The notes under the pieces are model-generated. The model worked only from the letters and a program-made list of their open reading frames with translations, had not been told where the DNA came from and ran no database searches. A stretch of DNA of 64,000 bases from Chitinimonas sp036961565 (GTDB taxonomy: Bacteria > Pseudomonadota > Gammaproteobacteria > Burkholderiales > Chitinimonadaceae), in NCBI RefSeq assembly GCF_036961565.1, contig NZ_JBAMDD010000004.1, positions 1 through 64,000 on the forward strand, in the 5' to 3' direction. Numbering within the stretch: position 1 is the first letter of the stretch; every line of letters starts with the position of its first letter. Positions 41,209 through 49,239 of the stretch are shown here, one piece after another. The position numbers and the translations under genes are program-made.

Positions 41209-42681
41209 TTAGCCCTCGCGCGTCACCCGCAGCACTTCCTCCAGCGTGGTCTTGCCAGCCAGCACATGGGTAATCCCGTCCAGCCGCAGGCTGCTCATAC
41301 CCAGGGTGCTGGCGTGCTCACGTATGCGGGCTTCGCTGGCGCCATCATGTATCAGGTGGCGTATCTCGTCGTCCACCGTCAACAGCTCGTACACCCCTGC
41401 CCGGCCTTTGTAGCCCAGGTAGTTGCAATGCTCGCAACCCACAGCGTGGTATAGCGCTTGCGGTGTGGTGATACCCAGCACAGCCATCTCGGCGTCATCA
41501 GGCGTGTAGGGCTGTTTACAAGATGGGCACAGTTGTCGGTACAAACGCTGTGCCAGTACACCGATCAACGACGAAGCCAGCAGGAAGGGTTCGATACCCA
41601 TATCCACCATACGGGTCACTGCACCGGGTGCGTCGTTGGTGTGGATAGTGGCCAGCACCAGGTGGCCGGTCAGCGAGGCCTGTACAGCGATCTGCGCGGT
41701 TTCCAGGTCGCGGATTTCGCCTATCATGATCACGTCCGGGTCCTGCCGCAGAATGGCACGCAGGGCGCGGGAGAAACTCATCTCGATACGAGCATTCACC
41801 TGGGTCTGGCCTACACCGTCCAGGTCATACTCGATCGGGTCTTCCACCGTCATGATATTGGTGGACGACGCATCCATCGCCGCCAGGGCGGCATACAACG
41901 TGGTGGTCTTGCCCGAACCGGTAGGGCCAGTCACCAGCACGATGCCGTGTGGTTCGGCAATCAGCTTGTGCATGATATCCAGCGTACGCCCGGCCATGCC
42001 CAGCTTTTCCAGGTCCAGCCGGCCAGCCGATTTATCCAGCAAACGCAGCACCGCCCGCTCGCCGTGGCCGGTCGGCAGGGTCGATACCCGCACATCTACC
42101 GGCCGACCTGCAATCCTTAGGGTAATGCGGCCATCCTGGGGCAGGCGTTTCTCGGATATATCGAGATTGGCCATCACCTTGATGCGCGAGACGATGGCGG
42201 CATGCAGCTGGCGCTTGGGTTCGATCACATCCTTGAGCTTGCCATCGATACGGAAGCGCACCACCGAACGGGTCTCGAACGGCTCGATATGGATATCGGA
42301 CGCCCCTTCGCGCAGGGCCTCGGTCAGCAAGGCATTGATCAGACGAATGATAGGGGCGTCGTCTTCGGTTTCCAGCAGGTCTTCGATAGCCGGGAGATCC
42401 TGCGCCAGGCGGCTCAGGTCCAGATCGGCAGCGACATCCTCGGCCACATCCGCAGAGTGGCTGTCCTGGCGCGAAAACAACTGGGCCAGCTTGGCATCGA
42501 ATGCGCTGCTGTCCAGCATGTCCACTTTCACGGCGCGGCCCAGCAGGCGTCGCAATTCCATCAAGCCGCTGGTATCTGCGCCTTCGCGCATCAATACCTC
42601 GACCGTGCCTTCATGCTCGGCAATGTCTACCACACCACGGTTACGGGCAAAGCCATAGTTGGCCAGGCGGCGGTAGTTCAT
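41209..42681 (-). CDS. gspE: Type II secretion ATPase GspE
   Basis: GspE is the cytoplasmic secretion ATPase. The 490-residue protein has an N-terminal GspE domain, the ASDIHIEP block, Walker A GPTGSGKTTTLY, an aspartate box, Walker B VIMIGEIRDLETA, a HIS box, and a tetracysteine zinc site CPSC...CEHC. The gene overlaps gspD by 4 bp and ends the gspC-D-E operon on the minus strand. The other secretion genes (gspF onward) are not in the window. Confidence 0.95.
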   Translation of the reverse strand: MNYRRLANYGFARNRGVVDIAEHEGTVEVLMREGADTSGLMELRRLLGRAVKVDMLDSSAFDAKLAQLFSRQDSHSADVAEDVAADLDLSRLAQDLPAIEDLLETEDDAPIIRLINALLTEALREGASDIHIEPFETRSVVRFRIDGKLKDVIEPKRQLHAAIVSRIKVMANLDISEKRLPQDGRITLRIAGRPVDVRVSTLPTGHGERAVLRLLDKSAGRLDLEKLGMAGRTLDIMHKLIAEPHGIVLVTGPTGSGKTTTLYAALAAMDASSTNIMTVEDPIEYDLDGVGQTQVNARIEMSFSRALRAILRQDPDVIMIGEIRDLETAQIAVQASLTGHLVLATIHTNDAPGAVTRMVDMGIEPFLLASSLIGVLAQRLYRQLCPSCKQPYTPDDAEMAVLGITTPQALYHAVGCEHCNYLGYKGRAGVYELLTVDDEIRHLIHDGASEARIREHASTLGMSSLRLDGITHVLAGKTTLEEVLRVTREG

Positions 42682-44750
42682 GGCTGGGCAGGCTCAGCGG
42701 CGGTTGGCTTGGGCTGCCGTACATCCAGCACCGGCAGGGATACCGTAGGCAGGTCGGGCAGCATCAGGCGGCTATCCTGCTGGTAGGCACCCTGCGCCTC
42801 TTGCAGCATCTGGTAGCGGTCATTGCTGAGCGCAGCAGCACTCTTGCCGTCGCGCAAAATGACGGGGCGCAGGAACACCATCAGATTGGTCCGCTTGCTT
42901 TCACGTCCCTCATAGCGGAACAAACTGCCCAGCAGCGGGATATCTCCCAGCAGCGGCACCTTGTTGTTCTTCTGCTTCAGGTTGTTCTCGATCAGCCCAC
43001 CCAGCACGATCACCTGGCCGTCATCCACCAGCACCTTGGAGTCTATGGTGCGCTTCTTGGTGACAAAACCGGTGCCGGAAGTCGAAATGCCATCGTCGAT
43101 GCTGGAGACCTCCTGCGAGACTTCCAGGGTGATGGCCCCGCCCTCGGAAACCTGCGGCCGTATCTTCAGCTGTATACCCACATCCTTGCGCTCCACCGTG
43201 GTGAAGGGGTTTTGGTTGGCGCCGGTGGAGGACTGGGTACCGGTAATGATGGGGATGTTCTGACCCACCAGTATCTTGGCTTCTTCGTTATCCAGCGTCA
43301 GCAGATTAGGCATGGACAGCACATTACCGTCGCCATTGGCCTCGATCGCCGTGGCGATCATGCCCAGGGTCGGCGTCTTGCCGCTGCCATCCAGGCTGCC
43401 ATTGACCAGGCCCAGCGACAATCCCAGCGGCAGATTGGCGTAGCTCTTGCTGCCAACGGCGGTAGCGATGGCACCCAAGGTGTTCGACGCCTTGTCAGTA
43501 CCCAGATTGCCCAGGCCTATGGCATTGACCTTGCTGCCGCCGCCACCGACCAGCCATTGCACACCGAATTCGCCCGCCTTGGTCACCGAGACTTCGGCAA
43601 TCATGGCCTCGACATAGACCTGCGCACGGCGCGCATCGAGCTTGTCGATCACCGCACGGATGTTATTGAAGACATTGTCAGGCGCCGTCACGATCAGCGC
43701 ATTGGTGGTGGGGTCAGCCTGGATGGCCACGCCCGGCGAAACCTGCCCACCGCCACTGGCCGCCCCGCCGCCCACGCTGGCCTGAGGCGCCGCACTGGGC
43801 ACACCGGTGGCCGAACCGCCACTGGCAACACTGGTAAAACCGCTGGGTGCTTGCTGCGGCACATCGCCACCAGTCATGATGGCCTTGAGCGTCGCTGCCA
43901 GCTTGGTGGCATTGGCGTTCTTCAGGTACACCACATGGATATTGCCGCCAGCGGCGCTCTGCACATCCAGGCCATCGACGATGCGCTTGATCTGCGCCAG
44001 GTGCGCCGGATTATCGCCACGCACGATCAGGGCATTGGCGCGGGTGTCCGCCACCACCGTGGTTTTCTTCACGCCTTCGAGCTGCGCACCGGGTATCGCC
44101 ACCGCAGCCACACCCGCCACGCTGGTCTCCGGCATCAGGCGGCCTATCATCTGCGCCACATCCAGCGCCGAAGCGTACTTGAGCTGCAGCGTGATCAGGT
44201 CGTTACCGGCAGGCTGGTCGATATTGGCGATAATCTGGTTCAGGCGCTTGATGTTATCGGCGTAGTCGGTAATCACCAGCACATTGGACGCGGTATAGGC
44301 GGCAATCGAATTATTAGGCGTCACCAAGGGCCGCAGTATGGGCACCAACTGGGCAGCCGATTCATGCTTGAGCGGGTAGATCTGGGTGATGATGCGGTCA
44401 CCGCTCACATTCATCTTCTGGTTGATGGTGATGCCATAGTTCTGCTTGGCATCGGCCTCTGGCACGATACGCACCGCACCAGGGGTCTCAACCACGGCAA
44501 AGCCTTGCAAGCGCAGGGCCGAGAGCAGGATCTCGTAGACTTCCTTCTGCCGCACCGGGCTGGAGGAAACGATATTCACGGTGCCCTTCACCCGTGGGTC
44601 CAGCACGAAGTTCTTGCCCGTGATCAGGCCAACAGCCTTCACGGTCGATTCGATATCCGAATTCACGAAATTGAGCATCACCCTGTCATCGGCCGCCATG
44701 ACTTGCGTAGCCAGCATTAGGGCGAGGGCAACTGTCTTGATTTTCTTCAT
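42678..44750 (-). CDS. gspD: Type II secretion secretin GspD
   Basis: GspD is the outer-membrane secretin pore. A signal peptide ends at about residue 19 (MKKIKTVALALMLATQVMA). The N0 domain (about 25-100) and three KH-like N domains with PLKHESAAQLV, ALDVAQMIGRLM and LKNANATKLAATL segments follow. A Gly/Ser/Ala-rich linker lies inside N3. The secretin domain runs from about 430 with the typical PNLLTLDNEEAKILVGQNIPIITG block and ends VPLLGDIPLLGSLFRY. It overlaps gspC and gspE by 4 bp each. Confidence 0.96.
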   Translation of the reverse strand: MKKIKTVALALMLATQVMAADDRVMLNFVNSDIESTVKAVGLITGKNFVLDPRVKGTVNIVSSSPVRQKEVYEILLSALRLQGFAVVETPGAVRIVPEADAKQNYGITINQKMNVSGDRIITQIYPLKHESAAQLVPILRPLVTPNNSIAAYTASNVLVITDYADNIKRLNQIIANIDQPAGNDLITLQLKYASALDVAQMIGRLMPETSVAGVAAVAIPGAQLEGVKKTTVVADTRANALIVRGDNPAHLAQIKRIVDGLDVQSAAGGNIHVVYLKNANATKLAATLKAIMTGGDVPQQAPSGFTSVASGGSATGVPSAAPQASVGGGAASGGGQVSPGVAIQADPTTNALIVTAPDNVFNNIRAVIDKLDARRAQVYVEAMIAEVSVTKAGEFGVQWLVGGGGSKVNAIGLGNLGTDKASNTLGAIATAVGSKSYANLPLGLSLGLVNGSLDGSGKTPTLGMIATAIEANGDGNVLSMPNLLTLDNEEAKILVGQNIPIITGTQSSTGANQNPFTTVERKDVGIQLKIRPQVSEGGAITLEVSQEVSSIDDGISTSGTGFVTKKRTIDSKVLVDDGQVIVLGGLIENNLKQKNNKVPLLGDIPLLGSLFRYEGRESKRTNLMVFLRPVILRDGKSAAALSNDRYQMLQEAQGAYQQDSRLMLPDLPTVSLPVLDVRQPKPTAAEPAQP

Positions 44751-45619
44751 GAGGAGGGGAGGCTCTCGATACGGAAGCGCAGGCTCATATGGGTGCCATT
44801 GCGCAGGATGTCGACGGTGATATTGGGAGCGCGACTGAAAGCGCCATAAAGCGCCGAGATGTCGCCAGTACGATTGAGCGGTGCGCCATTCACCGCCTGT
44901 ATTACATCGCCGCTCTGCAGGCCCAACGGGCCGGCCAGGGGCTGTGCTGCAGCATCTTCCACAGCAATACCATTGCCATTAGGGGCGTCGCCCAGGCCAC
45001 GGGCCCAGTCGGCTACATTCAGGCTCTGCATGCCAGACATCAATGCCTGACGGCTCAGGATGCGCTCATCGCCACCACGGATTTCACCATTGGGCGGCAG
45101 CGCACGCATGGGCGGCGCTTCGGTAATCAGGTTGCCATCCATCTGTGGCGGGGGTGCATCGGCAGGCAACACCCCACTGGCAGCCGGTTTGGCGTCCAGA
45201 TCCATGCGCTCCAGCCGGCCACGGTTGTCCAGCACCACATGGTCAGAGAACACTTCCTTCAAGCGTATGCCGCCTTCCAGCTCATCACCCAGCCGTACCG
45301 CCAGCGCCGGCATGCCAGGGCGCTCAAACACGGCAGCCGCCGGATCGGCATTCGCAATCACACCGCGCAACTTCATATTGAGGGTGGAAGGCTGAATATC
45401 GCCCATATTGTTGCTGGGGCCGGCAAACAGGCCATTCAAGGCCGATGTATCAAGCGTGGGCGCCTGCGCAACAACTGTGGCAGGCGCTGCCACTGGCGGC
45501 AAAGGGCGGGGCGAAAGCACCAGCCAGATCAGGCCAGCCAATAGCCAGGCCACGACCAGCAGCAGGGCCGCATTGATACAGCGGTAGAACCAAGGCGTAG
45601 CGGGTAGAGAGACAATCAT
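44747..45619 (-). CDS. gspC: Type II secretion inner-membrane protein GspC
   Basis: GspC connects the inner-membrane platform to the GspD secretin. One membrane segment (about residues 15-35) is followed by a Pro/Ala-rich linker, the HR domain (LNMKLRGVIANADPAAAVFE), and a C-terminal PDZ domain (LGLQSGDVIQAVNGAPLNR). I chose ATG 45619, which gives a short cytoplasmic N-terminus. The frame remains open to 45748, but that part crosses the promoter of the divergent tRNA cluster. First gene of the gspC-D-E operon. Confidence 0.93.
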   Translation of the reverse strand: MIVSLPATPWFYRCINAALLLVVAWLLAGLIWLVLSPRPLPPVAAPATVVAQAPTLDTSALNGLFAGPSNNMGDIQPSTLNMKLRGVIANADPAAAVFERPGMPALAVRLGDELEGGIRLKEVFSDHVVLDNRGRLERMDLDAKPAASGVLPADAPPPQMDGNLITEAPPMRALPPNGEIRGGDERILSRQALMSGMQSLNVADWARGLGDAPNGNGIAVEDAAAQPLAGPLGLQSGDVIQAVNGAPLNRTGDISALYGAFSRAPNITVDILRNGTHMSLRFRIESLPSS

Positions 45620-45739
45620 CCGGGCAGGCTGGAAACGGTTCTGAAACAGGTTGCGCACTATATACAGCGTGCGGGAGCCGGCATTTATATCAGCAAGCCC
45701 GGCCAGCCGCCATCGCAGCATCATCTTGTTGCAGGAGTG

Positions 45740-45769
45740 TTGACACATCCCGAATCGCCATGCTTTAAT
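45740..45769 (+). promoter_or_regulatory. Promoter of the tRNA cluster
   Basis: TTGACA (45740-45745) and TTTAAT (45764-45769) are separated by 18 bp. A GC-rich stretch (CCGCCCCC) follows the -10 box, a discriminator type usual for stable RNA genes under stringent control. Confidence 0.85.
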
Positions 45770-45832
45770 CCGCCCCCTCGCTGCACGGCACAGCCCGCAA
45801 CGAGACAGCAGCAGAACAGCTGTAGCAGTTTA

Positions 45833-45909
45833 GGAGTGGTAGTTCAGTTGGTTAGAATACCGGCCTGTCACGCCGGGGGTCGCGGGTTCGAGTCCCGTCC
45901 ACTCCGCCA
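45833..45909 (+). tRNA. tRNA-Asp (GTC), copy 1
   Basis: A complete 77-nt cloverleaf. Anticodon GTC is at 45867-45869, the T-loop GGTTCGAGTCC is present, and the CCA end is encoded. It is identical to the copy at 46142-46218. Confidence 0.98.
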
Positions 45910-46032
45910 ACGTATTCAAGGGTTATTGCCAGGCAGTTTCGCAGTAACCCGGTCAAACAGCGAAAGACTTGACGCGGTTTGATCAGGCGTGATTCAATGC
46001 GCGCCTTTCCGAAATCGGAAACAGCAGATTTC

Positions 46033-46107
46033 GGGCGGTTAGCTCAGGGGTAGAGCACTGCCTTCACACGGCAGGGGTCACTGGTTCGATCCCAGTATCG
46101 CCCACCA
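46033..46107 (+). tRNA. tRNA-Val (CAC)
   Basis: A complete 75-nt cloverleaf. Anticodon CAC is at 46065-46067, with a CTGCC/GGCAG anticodon stem and encoded CCA. It lies between two identical tRNA-Asp genes. Confidence 0.96.
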
Positions 46108-46141
46108 AGTCAGTGTTGATAGCCGCAAGGCTTGAGACATA

Positions 46142-46218
46142 GGAGTGGTAGTTCAGTTGGTTAGAATACCGGCCTGTCACGCCGGGGGTCGCGGGTTCGA
46201 GTCCCGTCCACTCCGCCA
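46142..46218 (+). tRNA. tRNA-Asp (GTC), copy 2
   Basis: A 77-nt gene identical to copy 1, with anticodon GTC at 46176-46178 and encoded CCA. It is the last gene of the tRNA transcript, just before a strong terminator. Confidence 0.98.
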
Positions 46219-46225
46219 ACAATGC

Positions 46226-46260
46226 AAAAGCCCAGTCGCAAGACTGGGCTTTTTGCTTTT
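46226..46260 (+). terminator. Terminator of the tRNA cluster
   Basis: A 12-bp perfect stem AAAAGCCCAGTC/GACTGGGCTTTT (46226-46237 with 46242-46253) has a GCAA tetraloop and is followed by a T-rich tail. It may also serve the convergent gene on the minus strand. Confidence 0.92.
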
Positions 46261-46301
46261 CCACACCTGCACAAGCGCCAGGCCAGCCTCTGCTGACCTA
46301 T

Positions 46302-47156
46302 TCAGCGCATCCAGGGTAGCCACATGGCCATGGCTGCGACGGCAATACCCACCAGCATGGCCAAACTCATCACCACCAACAGCCCGGCCACCACCCAGCG
46401 CCCCCCGGACCCGGCGCGCGACTGCGCGAAGAAAACCGCCTCCAGCACCGCCAAGGGCAGCAGATAGTTGGCAAAAGCCAGTACATCGAGTGTCGGCCCG
46501 GTGCCCGTATCCGGGTCGAAACCGACCGGACCACCACTGGCCATCACCCAGAACATCAGCGCCACCCTGAAGAACCATACCCCGCTCACGACGACAAACA
46601 AGCGCAAGGCCCAGCGCCGATGCGCCTCGATATTGCGCCGCCACCCCTCGCGCCAGGCCTGGGCAGCAAAAAACAGGATCAGGCAGGCATTGAGCGTCAT
46701 CCCCAGATGCAAGGCGAGTTCACCCGCCCTGCCCTGCACCCAGATCAGATAGAGCCCGGCCCCCGCAACCGCCAGCGCCGCCACCACATAGACACGGCCG
46801 TTCCAACGGTGCAAGGCAGGCAAACGGCGACGCAGCCAGGGCAGCAGCTGCAGCAATCCACCGGCAATCACCACGGCCGCCAGCATCACATGCATACCCA
46901 TCATGACATTCGCCAGCGTATCGCCAGGCACATAGCCCCGGGGCACCACCTTGTTCCAGACTTCGAACTGTCCCCGCAGGGCATGCCCCACATAGAACAG
47001 CAGCAGATAGGCCACAAACAGCAACTGCCCCAGTAGCACGGTGCCATAACAGGCACGTACAGACCAATCCAGGACGCGCCGCGACAGCGTGTCCGCCCGC
47101 CGCCCCATGGCAAGGTGTTGCTCGACAGGTACCGTGACGGATGCTTCCAAGGTCAT
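46302..47156 (-). CDS. DUF2306-like multi-span membrane protein
   Basis: The protein has 284 residues and about eight hydrophobic segments. A conserved-looking HRWNGRVYVVAALAVAGAG block and the EAHRRWALRLFVVVSGVWFFRVAL block are typical of DUF2306 membrane proteins. The function of the family is unknown; paired histidines in the membrane segments suggest a redox or haem role, but this is speculation. It is divergent from a LysR-type regulator gene, with about 264 bp between the starts, so that regulator may control it. Confidence 0.75.
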   Translation of the reverse strand: MTLEASVTVPVEQHLAMGRRADTLSRRVLDWSVRACYGTVLLGQLLFVAYLLLFYVGHALRGQFEVWNKVVPRGYVPGDTLANVMMGMHVMLAAVVIAGGLLQLLPWLRRRLPALHRWNGRVYVVAALAVAGAGLYLIWVQGRAGELALHLGMTLNACLILFFAAQAWREGWRRNIEAHRRWALRLFVVVSGVWFFRVALMFWVMASGGPVGFDPDTGTGPTLDVLAFANYLLPLAVLEAVFFAQSRAGSGGRWVVAGLLVVMSLAMLVGIAVAAMAMWLPWMR

Positions 47157-47420
47157 GATGCACTCCCGCAGGGGTCAAGATAGCCAGCACTATCCGACCC
47201 TGACTGCGTGAAATACAGATGCTTAGGACAGAGCGCAGAAAGCGTGAACTGAAATGTCGCAAGCGCCGATACACCGCAGCCTGCCTGCTTATGGGCGCTC
47301 CCCCTTGCAGCCCATGATCCACCAAGGCCGCCTCGCACCAGAGCCCACCGGCATCTGCGCACCCCAGGCCTGCCTGCACCAGGCTTTGCCCACGCAGGCC
47401 TCTCCCGCCACAATGGCGGC

Positions 47421-48332
47421 ATGCCCAAGCGCCACCTTCCCTCTTTGCATGGCCTACGGGCCTTCGAGTCCGCCGGCCGCCACCTCAGCTTCAGCCGGGC
47501 TGCCCTTGAATTGTCGGTCAGCCAGAGTGCCATCAGCCACCATATCCGGCAGCTTGAGGACGAGCTGGGTACACCATTGTTCATACGCCGCACCCGCGCC
47601 ATCGCCCTGACACCGGCAGGTACAGTGCTGCTGGCCCATGCCAGCCAGGCCCTGGACCTGCTGGCCACCGGAACCCGGGCAGCGCGGGAAACCCAGCGAT
47701 GCCAGCTGCGCGTCAGCCTGCTGCCCTCCTTCGCCGCCCACTGGCTGATACCGCGCCTGCCGCGATTTCAAGCAGCCCATCCCGATATAGAAATTGTGCT
47801 CGACCCCGCCCTGGTCAAAGCCGATATAGGCCCAGGCGGCGTAGACCTGGCCATACGTTATGGCCAAGGAGACTGGCCCGGCAGCGAAGCGCAATTGCTG
47901 CTGTGGGAGCAACTGACGCCTGTCTGCAGCCCTGCCTACCGCACCACACTGCCCACCGTACTCCGTCCGGCAGACCTCGCGTCCTGCCCCAGGCTGACCT
48001 CTCGCACCCGTCCACCGTCAGATTGGGACAGTTGGGCCGGCATGGCCGGCACCGAGCTACACGGCCCGCTGCACATGCTGACCGACTACAACATCGTGGT
48101 GCAGGCAGCGCTCAACAGCCAGGGCATCGCCATGGGCCGCCTTGCCATGCTGGCCGATATCCTGGCCCGCGGCCAGTTGGTGACCTTGATGCCCGATATC
48201 GCGGCACGCGGCGAGATTGCCTACTGGCTGCTCACCCACGGCAAGCGATCACCCGCGCTAACGGTGTTCTGCGACTGGCTGCTGGCAGAGGCACAGCAGA
48301 CCACGCAACGCATGAGCCAGATAGATACATAA
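47421..48332 (+). CDS. LysR-family transcriptional regulator (GcvA-like)
   Basis: An N-terminal winged helix-turn-helix (LHGLRAFESAGRHLSFSRAA, then LSVSQSAISHHIRQLEDELG) is followed by the LysR substrate-binding domain (about 90-300). The 303-residue length and the LPSLHGLRAFE start resemble the GcvA subgroup. The FIRRTRAIALTPAG turn is typical. It faces away from the DUF2306-like gene and lies 75 bp before ridA. LysR regulators often control a neighbouring divergent gene; the effector is unknown. Confidence 0.92.
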   Translation: MPKRHLPSLHGLRAFESAGRHLSFSRAALELSVSQSAISHHIRQLEDELGTPLFIRRTRAIALTPAGTVLLAHASQALDLLATGTRAARETQRCQLRVSLLPSFAAHWLIPRLPRFQAAHPDIEIVLDPALVKADIGPGGVDLAIRYGQGDWPGSEAQLLLWEQLTPVCSPAYRTTLPTVLRPADLASCPRLTSRTRPPSDWDSWAGMAGTELHGPLHMLTDYNIVVQAALNSQGIAMGRLAMLADILARGQLVTLMPDIAARGEIAYWLLTHGKRSPALTVFCDWLLAEAQQTTQRMSQIDT

Positions 48333-48407
48333 GCCGAAAACTACGCGTTTGTCTGCCTATCACGCCACACCTAGCATGGCGCCTGTCATCCATACAGGAG
48401 CGCCACC

Positions 48408-48893
48408 ATGCCCAATCTTGCACAACGCCTCGCCGCGCTGGGCCTGACTCCCCCACCGCCCACCCAGCCCTCATCTGAGCACTATGTATCCGCCGTACAG
48501 AGCGGCAACCTGCTCTTTGTCTCCGGCCAACTGCCTAAATGGGGCGATGCCCGCTTTCTGGGCCGCCTGGGCGAACAGTTCAACCTGGCCGAGGGCCAGC
48601 AGGCTGCGGAACTGAGCGCACTCAATGTGCTGCAACAGCTGGATCAGGCTTTGCAGGGCCAGCTGGACAGGGTCAGCCGCATCGTCAAACTCACGATCTT
48701 CGTCGCTGCCACGGCCGATTTCACGCAGCACAGCCAGGTCGGCAACAGCGCCTCGGCCCTGATGATCGCCCTGTTCGGCGAGGCCGGCCGCCACGCCCGG
48801 ACCACCGTCGGCGTCGCCAGCCTGCCGCGCGGCGCAGCAGTAGAGATTGAAGCCATCGTCGAACTGCAACCTGCTACCGAACAAACCTCATGA
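48408..48893 (+). CDS. RidA/YjgF family protein
   Basis: This belongs to the RidA superfamily of reactive enamine/imine deaminases. The 161-residue protein resembles the longer subgroup: VQSGNLLFVSGQLPKWG, LNVLQQLDQALQGQLDRVSRIVKLTIFV, and a C-terminal RTTVGVASLPRGAAVEIEAIVEL. The arginine that binds the substrate carboxylate in true RidA fits R130 of RTTVGVASLPRG. It overlaps the next small gene by 4 bp. Confidence 0.9.
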   Translation: MPNLAQRLAALGLTPPPPTQPSSEHYVSAVQSGNLLFVSGQLPKWGDARFLGRLGEQFNLAEGQQAAELSALNVLQQLDQALQGQLDRVSRIVKLTIFVAATADFTQHSQVGNSASALMIALFGEAGRHARTTVGVASLPRGAAVEIEAIVELQPATEQTS

Positions 48894-49150
48894 CCTTCAT
48901 CCATCTCAAGGTACGTGCTGCCATGCTGGTACATGGCTACGATAGCCAGCAGCAAGAAATCGTCGAGCATGCCGCAGCCACCGAGTTTGCCGACAAACTC
49001 ATACGCATCGAGCGCATCCAGTCGATTACCGAGCGCTATCTGCTGCTTACCGGCGCCTTTGGACGGATGATGTACTTGGAATACGCGGAAGATTTTGCAA
49101 CAGTCAAACAGCGGCTGGGTGCGGCCGGGTTGCTGATAGACGCCGATTGA
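48890..49150 (+). CDS. Small hypothetical protein, 86 residues
   Basis: I do not recognise this protein. It has no signal peptide, no membrane segment and no cysteine. Its start overlaps the ridA stop codon (ATGA), which argues that it is translated. The sequence ERIQSITERYLLLTGAFGR followed by MMYLEYAEDFATVKQRL suggests a small alpha/beta domain. The M3 peptidase gene follows within 90 bp. Confidence 0.65.
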   Translation: MTFIHLKVRAAMLVHGYDSQQQEIVEHAAATEFADKLIRIERIQSITERYLLLTGAFGRMMYLEYAEDFATVKQRLGAAGLLIDAD

Positions 49151-49239
49151 GTTCGCGCTGCGTGTCTACGCGGTGGAATGGGGCTATCCTTGTCTACCCA
49201 CAAGGTAGCCCCCTTCTACACCAGACCGAGACCCCAGCA

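Noticed and set aside
42501..44720. Long + strand open frame (739 residues) opposite gspD
   Set aside because: It is the mirror of gspD in a GC-rich genome. The translation is His/Gln-rich without any domain, while gspD is fully explained on the minus strand.
45620..45748. N-terminal extension of GspC by 43 codons
   Set aside because: It overlaps the divergent tRNA promoter, and the extra residues put 57 residues before the single membrane segment, unlike GspC relatives.
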